This document shows, one piece after another, positions 8,413 through 17,438 of a DNA stretch of 64,000 nucleotides. The notes under the pieces are model-generated. The model saw only the letters and a list, made by a program, of their open reading frames with translations, ran no database searches and was not told where the DNA came from. Origin of the DNA: Lysinibacillus sp. SGAir0095 (lineage in GTDB: Bacteria; Bacillota; Bacilli; Bacillales_A; Planococcaceae); the NCBI RefSeq assembly GCF_005491425.1, contig NZ_CP028083.1:3162001-3226000 (forward strand), in the 5' to 3' direction. How positions within the stretch are numbered: position 1 is the stretch's first letter; each line of letters begins with the position of its first letter. Both the position numbers and the translations under genes were made by a program.

Positions 8413-9309
8413 TTATTCATGAATTAATGATTTCTCCATCATTTCTGCTAATACTTCATAGACGGCAGATGAATCCAAATTCCCTTTTCCTTTGTTTCTG
8501 CCTAAAGTAAAAAGCTGATGCGTCATCTCACTGACTAAAGTAGAAACTTGATGATCCTCCGCAAGATTTCGATATAGGTGAATATCTTTAGTCATATTGG
8601 CTAACGAAAATTTCACATTTCCAAATGACTGATCCAGGATATTGACACCGAAAACATCCATAGCTCGGGTTTGTCCACTACCTTTTTGCAGGATCGAGGC
8701 AAGCTTTTCTTTCGAAACTCCTGCTTTTTCGCCTGTTAAAAATGCTTCACTCACTAGGGAGATAACGCCCGCAACCACCATGTTGTGACAAAGCTTTACC
8801 GTTTGGCCAGCGCCACTTTCACCTAAATATTCAATGTGCTTTCCTATTGCTTTCAGTACGGGGAGGATTTCGTCCAGTTTCTCCTCATTTCCGCCAATCA
8901 TGATGGTAAGCGTTCCATTATTCGCACCATCTGGCCCGCCACTTAAAGGACAATCGTAAAATTCAACTCCCCTGGCTTGAGCCATTTCATGTATCTGCCT
9001 TGTGAGATTCACATCATTTGTGCTCATGTCGAGAATGAATTTACCTTGGTTCATTCGGTAAAGAACTCCCCTATCCTCATTTAAGACAATCTCTTTAACT
9101 AGCTCAGGGGATGTTAACGATAAAATGAGATAATCAACCTGACTCGCTAATTCTTCAGGTTTTGAAGCAGCGACTGCTCCATGATTGACTAAATTTCTAA
9201 CGGCATCCTCATTAATGTCATAGACAAAGACGTCGTAGTTATTTTTCAATAGATTTTTAGCGATTCCACTTCCCATTAAACCGCAGCCAATGACACCGAC
9301 TGTTGCCAT
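8413..9309 (-). CDS. NAD(P)-dependent 3-hydroxyisobutyrate dehydrogenase-family oxidoreductase
   Basis: Beta-hydroxyacid dehydrogenase of the HIBADH/tartronate-semialdehyde-reductase family, interconverting a 3-hydroxy acid and its semialdehyde. The Rossmann motif GVIGCGLMG is at residues 5-13, the substrate-binding motif DCPLSGGPDGANNG at 119-132, and the catalytic Lys172 lies in GAGQTVKLCHNMV. The 298-residue length is standard and an AAGGGGGG ribosome site precedes the ATG. The next gene upstream encodes an aldehyde dehydrogenase, so the pair can carry a hydroxyacid to semialdehyde to acid route. The exact substrate (3-hydroxyisobutyrate, glycerate or other) cannot be told from the sequence. 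Confidence 0.88.
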   Translation of the reverse strand: MATVGVIGCGLMGSGIAKNLLKNNYDVFVYDINEDAVRNLVNHGAVAASKPEELASQVDYLILSLTSPELVKEIVLNEDRGVLYRMNQGKFILDMSTNDVNLTRQIHEMAQARGVEFYDCPLSGGPDGANNGTLTIMIGGNEEKLDEILPVLKAIGKHIEYLGESGAGQTVKLCHNMVVAGVISLVSEAFLTGEKAGVSKEKLASILQKGSGQTRAMDVFGVNILDQSFGNVKFSLANMTKDIHLYRNLAEDHQVSTLVSEMTHQLFTLGRNKGKGNLDSSAVYEVLAEMMEKSLIHE

Positions 9310-9323
9310 ACAAAGCCCCCCTT

Positions 9324-10775
9324 CTATACCTTAATGTAAACCGTCTTATATTCAGTCCAGAATTCTAATGCTGTGGAGCCCTGTTCACGTGGGCCTAGAC
9401 TCGAAGCTTTTTTCCCACCAAAAGGATATTGATTTTCAAAATAGTTGGAAGGGATATTCACATGTGTCACACCCGTTTCGATATGTTTTACAAAGTGCAT
9501 GGCCTTTGCTAAATCCTTCGTATAGATGGTAGAAGATAAGCCAAATTCACTATCATTTGCTACTTCCAGCGCTTCTTCATAGGAATCTACTTCAATAACC
9601 GCAATCACTGGTGCAAAAATTTCTTCCCGGAATATTCTCATTTCCGAGTTCACATGACTAAAAACAGTCGGTGCCAAGAAATAACCTTTATCCTTGCCAT
9701 TATCCACCAATCGTTTTCCACCACATTCGAGCACAGCCCCATCTTGAATGGAATCGTGGATATGCTCTAAATACAAATTCAATTGATTTTCATCAATGAT
9801 CGGTCCATTATCGGCATTTTCATCAAAGCCATCTCCCACGGTTAAGGATTCCGCCGCCTCTACTAATCTAGCAATCACCTCTTTGGAAATCGCTCTTGGG
9901 ACAATCAATCTGCTTGTTCCGGTACAGCGTTGTCCATTATCAAAAAAGCCGCTGATGACAACATTTTTAATTGTTTCATCCAGATCAGCATCTTCAAGGA
10001 TGATGGATGCATTCTTTCCTCCCATTTCTGCTTGTATCTTCCCTCCACGATTTGTTACAGCCCTTCCCAATGCCAAGCCTACTTCTGTTGAACCGGTAAA
10101 TGAAACAGCTTTAATCTTTGGCTGATTCCCAATTGCTTGTCCTATTACGCCACCTGGTCCTGTTACCATATTGATGACACCTTTGGGTACACCTGCTTTT
10201 TCAAACAGCTCTATAATTTTTATACTGATGAGCGACGTATTACTAGCCGGTTTAAAAACTACTGTATTTCCTGCCACAATGGCCGGCGCTATTTTCCAGA
10301 TTCCTATCCCGAGCGGAAAATTGTAAGGAGCGATGACACCAACAACCCCTAAAGGTTCTCTCACTGTATAGCCAAAAATATTTGGATCATTTGACGGGAT
10401 GGTTTCACCCGTTAAACGTGTTGCTTCACCGCTAAATTGTTTCATTGCTTCGATTGTTTTCTGAACTTCACCCAAAGAATTTTTATATGTTTTTCCTACT
10501 TCTTTTGTGATAATTGTAGCGAGTTCTTCCTTTTGTTCTTCCAATAAGTTAATGAGTTTGAACAATACTTCTCCACGCTCGGGTACTGCCACCTTCGACC
10601 ATGTTTTAAAAGCTTTCTCAGCCACTTCTACCGCTACTTCAACATCTCTCTGGTCGGATTTTTGAAAATAACCAAGTATATGATCTGCGTTTGCGGGATT
10701 AATGCTTGTATACAGCTCGCCTGAACTTGCTTGAACCCATTCACCATCAATGTAATTGAAATATGTTTCGGTCAT
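9324..10775 (-). CDS. NAD(P)-dependent aldehyde dehydrogenase
   Basis: Oxidises an aldehyde or semialdehyde to the acid. The 483-residue protein keeps the full active site: Asn152 in APYNFPLG, general base Glu250 in AEMGGKN and nucleophile Cys284 in DNGQRCTGTS. The C-terminal PFGGKKASSLGPREQG resembles the YcbD/alpha-ketoglutaric-semialdehyde group, but subgroup assignment by eye is weak. It is the first gene of the five-gene catabolic operon, preceded by a GAGGTG ribosome site, and is separated from the regulator gene by a strong terminator hairpin. Its promoter must therefore lie in the roughly 80 bases between. Confidence 0.9.
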   Translation of the reverse strand: MTETYFNYIDGEWVQASSGELYTSINPANADHILGYFQKSDQRDVEVAVEVAEKAFKTWSKVAVPERGEVLFKLINLLEEQKEELATIITKEVGKTYKNSLGEVQKTIEAMKQFSGEATRLTGETIPSNDPNIFGYTVREPLGVVGVIAPYNFPLGIGIWKIAPAIVAGNTVVFKPASNTSLISIKIIELFEKAGVPKGVINMVTGPGGVIGQAIGNQPKIKAVSFTGSTEVGLALGRAVTNRGGKIQAEMGGKNASIILEDADLDETIKNVVISGFFDNGQRCTGTSRLIVPRAISKEVIARLVEAAESLTVGDGFDENADNGPIIDENQLNLYLEHIHDSIQDGAVLECGGKRLVDNGKDKGYFLAPTVFSHVNSEMRIFREEIFAPVIAVIEVDSYEEALEVANDSEFGLSSTIYTKDLAKAMHFVKHIETGVTHVNIPSNYFENQYPFGGKKASSLGPREQGSTALEFWTEYKTVYIKV

Positions 10776-10820
10776 TCAACAATCACCTCACAACTTTTTA
10801 AATAATTTTAATATTCAAAA

Positions 10821-10879
10821 TTATAAAAATAAATGTGGCAAGTCACAAAAATAGTAATTACTCTTTGTGACTTGCCACA
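10821..10879 (-). terminator. Terminator of the PucR-type regulator gene
   Basis: A perfect 16-bp inverted repeat (10834-10849 with 10864-10879) followed on the minus strand by TTTATTTTTATAA. The upstream arm lies inside the last codons of the regulator gene, so the stop codon is in the loop. A possible promoter for the downstream aldehyde dehydrogenase operon (TTGTGA, 18 bases, TATAAT) overlaps the same hairpin. Confidence 0.8.
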
Positions 10880-12501
10880 TATAATTGAGTAGCGATAACG
10901 ATATCCACCCACTCTTTTTCACAATTCAAATCAATCTGTAAAATCTCTTCAATTTTCTTTAGGCGATAATACAGCGTATTCCCGTGAATATGTAACTCGT
11001 TAGCAGTACCTTTATGGTTTTTATTATTATTTATAAAACATAGTAACGTTTCGACTAATACGTAGTCTGTTTTTAATAGCTTTCCAATCTTATCCTGAAT
11101 GAAGATCTCTTTTCTTTGGGGTTCAATCTCATGAAAAAGCCGTTCCATACCAAGTTTGGCATACTCAACAATCCGGGATGCCTTTGTCACTTTTGCATAA
11201 TGAATGGACTGGATGGCTTCATTATAAGATATAGAAAATTGCGGTATACTTGTTTTCCTTCCAATACCAACCAGAATTTCTTTCTTCTTACCCGCAACAG
11301 CCTCAATCCCATTAATGATTTGTTGCAGTTGATATTCTTTCATATCTGGAAGGACGACAATCAGTTGAAAGGTATTCGTGACAATAAAGCTATTCCCACA
11401 AATAGTTTTAAGCATATTTTCAATAGAAAGAACCAGCCACTGTTTATCTTTTAATTTATTTTGATCCCATAATGTTTTGACCGAGCCCTCTATGATAATA
11501 CATTGAAGATCGTTTACTTCATTCCACTGTAAATAATGCAGGATCCTTTTTTGATCATAGTTGGTTAGACCATTTAATAGCTGATTAAAGATTTCATGTC
11601 GTAATTGAAATTCTTGTTCAAGCAAGGCACTATCTTTCGTCAACTCAAGTGCGATGGCAGAACAAGCATGTTCAATAATTAATTGTTCAAATTCAGGAAA
11701 AGTTTCAAAGGGTCGCGCCAGCTCTAATACCCCAAGAATTTCATGACCACGCACAATGGGATAATCATTGCTATTCTGATGATAACTATTCGTTTCGTGA
11801 TGAACGACTTTAGAGCCTATCAAACTTTCCAATAATTGAAGAATACGACCAATCCCTTCTCCCTCTATGATGTATTGATAAAACTTTTTATGAATGGAAA
11901 TCGTGTTGGATAACATTTCATTCTTTTGCAGTAAATTATGATAAACCCGAGAGTGTTCAAGCGCAATGGCACTCTGATCGGCAATGATTTGAATGACCTC
12001 TAAATCCGCACGGGAAAAGACGCCATCCTGACTAAAGTTATCCACCATAAGCACCCCAAGACAAGTATCCTGATAGATAATCGGCACACAAAAGGCGCTT
12101 TTGATTTTTTTCCGCAGGACCCCCTCAAAATAATATTGATAGTTTCTTTCGGACATATTGCTCATATAAGTATCGATCTCTTGTTCCGATTTAAACAACT
12201 TGGCCTTTTTTTCTAAAAACACTTTCCCCGTAATCGATTCGCCCGGTGAAAGGACCAACTTTTTTAGTGGTTCAATCTCCACCCCAATGGCCTCTGACAA
12301 TTGGAGCTTTCCCGTGAATTCATCATACAAATAGATCATAAACGTATCTGTCACGGTAACCAACTCACTGGCAGCAGTAATTAAATTTTTTAATACCTCT
12401 TCTAATTGCAAGGACTGCGTTAACATCTTATTGATTTCTAGCAATTTTTTGGCTTTAGAGAGTGTGAGAAAAGAGTAATCATTCTCTTGGCAGATATTCA
12501 T
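10858..12501 (-). CDS. GAF-domain PucR/CdaR-family transcriptional regulator
   Basis: Probable activator of the downstream amidohydrolase/aldehyde-dehydrogenase operon. From the chosen start the protein has about 547 residues. An N-terminal GAF-like sensor (about 10-185) contains FMIYLYDEFTGKLQLSEAIG, a linker and GGDEF-like CdaR region follow, and the C-terminal PucR helix-turn-helix reads NNNKNHKGTANELHIHGNTLYYRLKKIE. I place the start at 12501 (MNICQEN) because GAGGTG sits seven bases before it; the ATG six codons upstream lacks such a site. Regulators of this family usually sense a small catabolic substrate and control an adjacent operon. The effector is unknown. Confidence 0.88.
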   Translation of the reverse strand: MNICQENDYSFLTLSKAKKLLEINKMLTQSLQLEEVLKNLITAASELVTVTDTFMIYLYDEFTGKLQLSEAIGVEIEPLKKLVLSPGESITGKVFLEKKAKLFKSEQEIDTYMSNMSERNYQYYFEGVLRKKIKSAFCVPIIYQDTCLGVLMVDNFSQDGVFSRADLEVIQIIADQSAIALEHSRVYHNLLQKNEMLSNTISIHKKFYQYIIEGEGIGRILQLLESLIGSKVVHHETNSYHQNSNDYPIVRGHEILGVLELARPFETFPEFEQLIIEHACSAIALELTKDSALLEQEFQLRHEIFNQLLNGLTNYDQKRILHYLQWNEVNDLQCIIIEGSVKTLWDQNKLKDKQWLVLSIENMLKTICGNSFIVTNTFQLIVVLPDMKEYQLQQIINGIEAVAGKKKEILVGIGRKTSIPQFSISYNEAIQSIHYAKVTKASRIVEYAKLGMERLFHEIEPQRKEIFIQDKIGKLLKTDYVLVETLLCFINNNKNHKGTANELHIHGNTLYYRLKKIEEILQIDLNCEKEWVDIVIATQLYVASHKE

Positions 12502-12760
12502 GGGAATCACCTCGATCATACGTTAATAGGTTTCTACTAGGCTATTTTCATTTAGAATAGAGAGTTATGATTAGTTTAACATAAGAAATATTTAATTTTC
12601 TAAAAATTAAGTATTTTAAACACGTAGTATTTGAATTACTTAAATTTCAATTATTTATTTCCTTCAAATCTATGACCATAATTGGTTCTTGACCTCTTGT
12701 AGAATATGAATCAAATCCTACTTGATCATAGAAGGAGACTAATTTACTTATAAAATATAA

Positions 12761-12790
12761 AAAAACACCTAAACGTTGTCTTTACGGATA
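12761..12790 (-). terminator. Distal half of the gab operon terminator, split by the IS
   Basis: This segment pairs with 14484-14509 on the other side of the insertion sequence: ACACCT, ACGTTG and ACGGA match their complements in order. On the minus strand it ends in a run of seven T. Without the IS the two halves would form one stem-loop 75 to 100 bases after the gabD stop. Confidence 0.7.
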
Positions 12791-12793
12791 AAA

Positions 12794-12820
12794 TGAAGTG
12801 CTCCCTGTCAAGTAGACAGG
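12794..12820 (+). repeat. Left inverted repeat of the IS
   Basis: It matches the inverted complement of 14454-14480 at about 19 of 26 positions, with identical TGCTCCC and GTAGACAG blocks. It also contains a small CCCTGTC/GACAGGG hairpin. Confidence 0.8.
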
Positions 12821-12838
12821 GTAAATAATAAAAATGGT

Positions 12839-13762
12839 TTATGCGGCTTGAGCTCTGTATTCTAAGGGGCTCAAGCCATTTAATTTTTCTTGGTAACGTT
12901 CATTGTTATAGAACGAAATGTATGTATCAATTGCTGTTTTTAATTCTTCATACGTCTCATATTTATGTAAATAGTACTTCTCTACTTTTAATGTGCCCCA
13001 AAATGCTTCAATGGGTCCGTTATCAATGCAACGCCCTACTCTTGACATGCTATGACGCATCTCAGCTGTTTCCATAATTTGTTTAAAATGTTTTGATGTA
13101 TATTGATATCCACGATCACTATGTAATAAGGGAAACTCTTCGAGTTTCAAACTTTGAATTGCCGGTATAACGGTATTAAACACTAACTGATTATTATTAG
13201 AATGTCCTAATTTATAGCTCACAATTGACTTATCATATAGATCAATAATTGCACTTAAATACGCCTTTCTACCGTTACCATACTTAAATTCAGTCACATC
13301 TGTACACCATTTTTGATTTGGTTCTTTAGCTGTAAATTCACGTGCTAATAGATTTTCTGAAACATAATCTGGCTTAACCTTACGATATCGTTTTGATTTA
13401 CGACGAATAACCGCTTCTATGCCACAAATCTGCATTAATCGGTAAATACGCTTCTTATTGAATTTTGTTAATCCTTCTTTTTCCCGTTGTCGATTAATTG
13501 TCATCGTTATGCGGCGATAACCATAGATCCCATCTACTTGTTTATATAAATTTTTAATCAATTCAACTAGCTTTTGATTTTCGACTTCTCGTTCTGAAAG
13601 TTGGCGATTTAACCATTTGTAATATGCTGCACGTGATACTGCAGCTATTTCGCACAGTAAAACAACAGCTAAGTTTTCTTTCTCTGCTATTTCTTGAATC
13701 GCCTTATAACGGCTTTGAATACGTATCTTACTTAACGACGCCTCCTTTCTATTTCCTCTAAC
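12839..13762 (-). CDS. IS3-family transposase OrfB (rve/DDE integrase core)
   Basis: Catalytic half of the transposase, made as an OrfAB fusion by -1 frameshifting. The reading frame has no ATG at its true 5' end: coding sequence homologous to OrfB proteins (KAIQEIAEKENLAVV, then SRAAYYKW) extends upstream of the first Met at 13561 to the frameshift site. The DDE triad is visible as WCTDVTEF, LLHSDRGYQY and DNGPIEAFWG, and the HTH_21-type region GIYGYRRI lies before it. All are intact. Confidence 0.88.
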   Translation of the reverse strand, partial: VRGNRKEASLSKIRIQSRYKAIQEIAEKENLAVVLLCEIAAVSRAAYYKWLNRQLSEREVENQKLVELIKNLYKQVDGIYGYRRITMTINRQREKEGLTKFNKKRIYRLMQICGIEAVIRRKSKRYRKVKPDYVSENLLAREFTAKEPNQKWCTDVTEFKYGNGRKAYLSAIIDLYDKSIVSYKLGHSNNNQLVFNTVIPAIQSLKLEEFPLLHSDRGYQYTSKHFKQIMETAEMRHSMSRVGRCIDNGPIEAFWGTLKVEKYYLHKYETYEELKTAIDTYISFYNNERYQEKLNGLSPLEYRAQAA

Positions 13763-14412
13763 TTTTTTAAGTATAGATTTTCTGCACGTAATCTTTCATT
13801 TTCTCGTTCTATCTGTTGAATTTTTAAACGATATTCATCTTCAAGTGTACGTTCTTCAACTGGTTTCGTTCGCCCACGGCGATCCATTAATGTTTGTTCG
13901 CCATTATCTTCAAATTTCTTCACCCATTGATAAACTTGTTGATAAGATACCTTGTATTTTACTGCTGTTTCTTGATAATTCTTTCCATTCGCTATGCAAG
14001 CTTTTGCGATTTCAATACGTTCTCCAACTGTCGTTTTTCTTCCTTTAGTCATAGGTTGGCTCATTCCTCTACCCGAATCTTTTAATTCACTATGACTAGT
14101 ATACTTTTTAATCCAGTTCCTTAAAACGGTTGTACCAGAAAGTCTATATTTTCTCACTGTCTCTCTTAATGAAAGTCCTCCTGAAATATAATCTTGAACC
14201 GCAGCTAATTTTAATTCTCTAGGATAGTTATTATGATTTTTGAGCTTTTCGAGACCGTCTTCTCCAAAGAAATGATAATTACTTTGCCAATCTTTAATTG
14301 TTCTAGAATCAACTTTATATAATCTAGCGACTTCATTAAGTGTAAAGTAGCTATTATTATAAAAATTTAAAATCTCTAATTTTTCTTCTTTTGAAAAGTG
14401 ATATTTTTTCAT
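13732..14412 (-). CDS. IS3-family transposase OrfA (helix-turn-helix)
   Basis: DNA-binding half of the transposase, 226 residues, with two to three helix-turn-helix units (EKLEILNFYNNSYFTLNEVARLYKVDSRTIKDW at the start, ERIEIAKACIANGKNYQETAVKYKVSYQQVYQWVKKF in the C-terminal half) and a coiled-coil leucine-zipper tail ending LKKLEEIERRRR. This long, repeated-HTH OrfA is typical of the IS150 group. The slippery heptamer AAAAAAG at 13762-13768 (minus strand) lies in the zipper codons, and the -1 frame is open into OrfB. Confidence 0.88.
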   Translation of the reverse strand: MKKYHFSKEEKLEILNFYNNSYFTLNEVARLYKVDSRTIKDWQSNYHFFGEDGLEKLKNHNNYPRELKLAAVQDYISGGLSLRETVRKYRLSGTTVLRNWIKKYTSHSELKDSGRGMSQPMTKGRKTTVGERIEIAKACIANGKNYQETAVKYKVSYQQVYQWVKKFEDNGEQTLMDRRGRTKPVEERTLEDEYRLKIQQIERENERLRAENLYLKKLEEIERRRR

Positions 14413-14453
14413 AAAAAAACTCCCAAATAGATTAAACAGATTTTATTTTTTCA

Positions 14454-14480
14454 TCTGTCTACCTATTGGGGAGCATATCA
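14454..14480 (-). repeat. Right inverted repeat of the IS
   Basis: Inverted partner of 12794-12820. It ends ATCA on the plus strand, directly followed by the AAA target duplication. Confidence 0.8.
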
Positions 14481-14509
14481 AAATCCGTTTCTCAACGTAA
14501 GGTGTTTTT
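14481..14509 (-). terminator. Proximal half of the gab operon terminator, split by the IS
   Basis: The arm AAAAACACCTTACGTTG on the minus strand pairs with the corresponding arm at 12761-12790 now 1.7 kb away. It starts about 70 bases beyond the gabD stop. Confidence 0.7.
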
Positions 14510-14576
14510 AATTGTTCTCAATTTATGGGGTCAGTGAGAAGCTGTTTCAAAAACATCCATTCCAACAGTGTTGGTT

Positions 14577-15965
14577 TTATATACCTACTGATAGATATTT
14601 TGTTTCTAAGTAGGGCTCAATTCCTTCAGAGCCACCTTCACGGCCAACACCAGAGTCTTTCATGCCGCCAAATGGAATATGTGCTCCAGACGGCGCGCCA
14701 TCATTCCAGCCGATGATTCCGTATTGCAAGTTTTCACTTAAATATAAACCATCTTTATAATTTTCTGTAAAGAAGTACGCTGCTAAGCCATATGGTGAGT
14801 CATTGGCAATCGTAACAGCTTCTTCCAATGTCGAGAATGTTACAACAGGAATAACAGGTCCAAATGTTTCTTCATGCATGATTTTCGCATCCAATGGTAT
14901 GTCTGTGATAACTGTTGGCAAAACAAAGTAATATCCTTTTTCATCGTCTGTGTCGTAGCTATTCCCGCAAGCCAAAGTTGCACCACGGTTTACCGCATCT
15001 TCAATCTGGTCCTTTATTTTGACAAAGCCCTTCTTATTGATGATTGGTCCAACATTTACACTTGGATCAAAGCCATTGCCTACTTTTAGTGTCTTTACTT
15101 TATCAACTAAAAGCTTTGTAAACTCCTCCACGATGTCATCATGTACAATTAAACGGTTTGGAGATACACAAGTTTGACCTGCATTGCGGAATTTAGCTGT
15201 GACTGTTTGCTCTACAGCTAAGTTTAAATCTGCATCCTTTGCAACAATAATCGGTGCGTGTCCACCTAATTCCATCGTTACATGCTTTACGGTTTGTGCA
15301 CTTTGCTGCATCAGCAATTTTCCAACTGGTGTAGAACCCGTGAAAGTGATTTTGCGAATGGCTTTATGCGACGTAAAAATTTCTCCTACTTTCGGTCCTT
15401 CATTTAACACGTATTGTAATGCATCTTCCGGAATGCCTACACTATGTGCCAATTCAATCAAGCGAATCGTTGTCAACGGTGTTTCTTCAGCTGGTTTAAC
15501 GACAAATGTACAGCCCGCTGCCAATGCAGGTGCAGCTTTACGTGTCATCATGGCTGCCGGGAAATTCCATGGTGTGATGGCCGCTACTAAACCAATCGGC
15601 TCTTTTGTCACAGTAATACGCTTGTTTGGCACATGTGCAGGCACTGTACGTCCATATATACGTTTCGCTTCTTCCGCATACCAATCGATATAACTAACAG
15701 CGTAATCGACTTCACCCAGAGCTTCCGGTAATGGTTTCCCATTTTCAAGCGTAATTAATTCGCCGATTTCTTGACGATTTTCACGAATACATTTTGCCCA
15801 GCTGTTTAATAACTGTGCGCGTTCATGTGCACTACGTTTCTTCCACGATTTAAATGCGGCTGCTGCAGCTTCAATTTTTGTTACAATGGCTTCTTCTGTA
15901 TCGTATTGCAGCGTATGAATTAACTCCCCATTTGCAGGGTTATTGACGTAAACAAGCTGAGTCAT
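14577..15965 (-). CDS. gabD: Succinate-semialdehyde dehydrogenase
   Basis: Oxidises succinate semialdehyde, the product of GABA transamination, to succinate. The 462-residue protein has Asn134 in TPWNFPAA, Glu232 in MELGGHAP and catalytic Cys266 in [10 protein letters not shown]; the [13 protein letters not shown] sequence is characteristic of succinate-semialdehyde dehydrogenases. It begins three bases after the gabT stop, giving a tight gabT-gabD operon opposite a GabR-type regulator. This context makes the assignment firm. Cofactor preference (NAD or NADP) is not decided. Its terminator is interrupted by an IS, so transcripts may run into the transposase genes. Confidence 0.93.
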   Translation of the reverse strand: MTQLVYVNNPANGELIHTLQYDTEEAIVTKIEAAAAAFKSWKKRSAHERAQLLNSWAKCIRENRQEIGELITLENGKPLPEALGEVDYAVSYIDWYAEEAKRIYGRTVPAHVPNKRITVTKEPIGLVAAITPWNFPAAMMTRKAAPALAAGCTFVVKPAEETPLTTIRLIELAHSVGIPEDALQYVLNEGPKVGEIFTSHKAIRKITFTGSTPVGKLLMQQSAQTVKHVTMELGGHAPIIVAKDADLNLAVEQTVTAKFRNAGQTCVSPNRLIVHDDIVEEFTKLLVDKVKTLKVGNGFDPSVNVGPIINKKGFVKIKDQIEDAVNRGATLACGNSYDTDDEKGYYFVLPTVITDIPLDAKIMHEETFGPVIPVVTFSTLEEAVTIANDSPYGLAAYFFTENYKDGLYLSENLQYGIIGWNDGAPSGAHIPFGGMKDSGVGREGGSEGIEPYLETKYLSVGI

Positions 15966-15968
15966 CTC

Positions 15969-17276
15969 TTATTTCCCCCCATAGTTTGCAAATGCATCAT
16001 CTAAAATCGCTAAACCTTGAGCTAATTCTTCATCTGTAATGACTAATGGTGTCAAGAAACGGATCACATTTCCTTTAATACCTGCAGTTAGTAATAATAA
16101 ACCGTTCGCATTCGCGTATTGTGCAATTGCAGTAGCTGCCTCTTTATTTGGCACTTTGTTGTCGCCAACCAACTCAACGGCAACCATTGAACCTAAACGA
16201 CGAATATCGCCAATATAGCTATATTTTGCTTTGTAAGTTTCTAAGTGTGCCTCCAACTTAGCACCGATTACTTCCGATGCTGCACATAGGTTTTCTTCTT
16301 CGATAATATCAATCACTGCAAGCGCTGCTTCACATGCTACTGGACTTCCCGCATATGTTCCACCTAATTCACCTGGTGTTGATACTTCCATAATTTCTTT
16401 ACGGCCAACTACACCACTTAAAGGCAACCCAGCGGCTAAAGATTTCGACACCGTCATCAAGTCTGGTACGACATCAAATTGCTCGATAGCAAATAAAGAA
16501 CCTGTACGTCCGAAACCAGTTTGAATTTCATCTGCAATCAAGATGATATCGTTTTCTTTACAGAACTTCGCAACGGCTTGTACGAATTTTTTCGGTGGTA
16601 CGATGAAACCACCTTCCCCTTGTACTGGTTCCATTACAACACATGCAACCATTTCTGGTGCGATTGTTGATACGAAGAAATCATGGAACTGCTCGATGAT
16701 GAAATCTACATATTGCTCATCTGTCAGCCCTTCCGGTTTACGATATAAATATGGGAATGGTGCTTTATAAATTTCCGGAGCAAATGGACCAAACTCAAAT
16801 TTATAAGGTTTTACTTTCGAAGTCATGCCCATTGTTAAGTTTGTACGGCCATGATAGCCGTTTGTAAACGAGACAATCCCTTGTTTCTTTGTATACTTAC
16901 GTGCAATTTTCACCGCATTTTCTACTGCTTCTGCGCCGGAGTTTAATAAGATTACTTGTTTCTCATGTGTACCTGGTGTAATTTCTACCAATTTTTCCGC
17001 TAGTTTAATATACGAATCATACAACATCACATTGAAGCCAGGGTGTAAAAACTTTTCCACTTGAGCTTGTACTGCCGCTACTACCTTTGGGTGACTATGA
17101 CCAACATTCAATGTACCGATTGCAGATGCGAAATCGATCCACGTATTACCTTCCGTGTCGATAATTGTAGAGCCTTTCGCTTCTCTTGCTACAGCCAAAC
17201 AGCCATTGCTTACGCCTTGTACTACGTATTCTTTACGTTTGTTTACAATTTCAACTGCAGTGTTTTCTTTAATCAT
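15969..17276 (-). CDS. gabT: 4-aminobutyrate aminotransferase
   Basis: PLP enzyme transferring the amino group of GABA to 2-oxoglutarate, giving succinate semialdehyde and glutamate. From the chosen start it has 435 residues. It shows LLNSGAEAVENAVKIARKYT, IADEIQTGFGRTG with Asp249 contacting PLP, and the Schiff-base Lys278 in TVSKSLAAGLP. A longer open frame reaches 17486 but overlaps the gabR start; an AAAGGGG ribosome site places the start at one of three successive ATG codons at 17282, 17279 or 17276, with 17276 spaced best. Induction by GabR with GABA is the known scheme for this arrangement. Confidence 0.93.
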   Translation of the reverse strand: MIKENTAVEIVNKRKEYVVQGVSNGCLAVAREAKGSTIIDTEGNTWIDFASAIGTLNVGHSHPKVVAAVQAQVEKFLHPGFNVMLYDSYIKLAEKLVEITPGTHEKQVILLNSGAEAVENAVKIARKYTKKQGIVSFTNGYHGRTNLTMGMTSKVKPYKFEFGPFAPEIYKAPFPYLYRKPEGLTDEQYVDFIIEQFHDFFVSTIAPEMVACVVMEPVQGEGGFIVPPKKFVQAVAKFCKENDIILIADEIQTGFGRTGSLFAIEQFDVVPDLMTVSKSLAAGLPLSGVVGRKEIMEVSTPGELGGTYAGSPVACEAALAVIDIIEEENLCAASEVIGAKLEAHLETYKAKYSYIGDIRRLGSMVAVELVGDNKVPNKEAATAIAQYANANGLLLLTAGIKGNVIRFLTPLVITDEELAQGLAILDDAFANYGGK

Positions 17277-17317
17277 CATCATTTTCCCCTTTGCAAATGC
17301 TGTATTTGTTATACTTA

Positions 17318-17380
17318 GTATCAGTTTTTTTGGTTCACAAAAAAAGGTCCAACTTTTATAAAAAAAGGTACCAGTTTTCT
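17318..17380. promoter_or_regulatory. Probable GabR operator repeats between gabT and gabR
   Basis: The divergent gap carries three related direct repeats: GTATCAG (17318), GGTCCAAC (17346) and GGTACCAG (17367), each followed by a T tract. In Bacillus subtilis GabR binds direct ATACCA-type hexamers in the equivalent gap. The GTACCA and GTATCA copies match that pattern closely. The last two are 21 bp apart, two helical turns. Confidence 0.5.
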
Positions 17381-17438
17381 TCATTCTTGATTTTTTATAT
17401 AATCTAATCAGTAAATAGTTTTTTAAGGGGGCTTTTAC

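Larger units (their letters stand above)
12794..14480 (-). mobile_element. IS3-family insertion sequence (IS150-like), apparently complete
   Basis: A 1687-bp element bounded by imperfect inverted repeats starting TGA (left TGAAGTGCTCCC, right TGATATGCTCCC in inverted sense, with a shared GTAGACAG block further in). It is flanked by the short direct repeat AAA, the 3-bp target duplication usual for the family. It encodes OrfA and OrfB in overlapping frames with a slippery heptamer, and the DDE residues are intact, so it may still be active. It is inserted in the middle of a long inverted repeat that serves as the gab operon terminator, in the same orientation as gab transcription. Confidence 0.9.

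Noticed and set aside
12761-12793. Longer inverted repeats extending the IS ends outward
   Set aside because: The outer arms lie beyond the AAA target duplication and behave as the two halves of an intrinsic terminator, so they belong to the target site.
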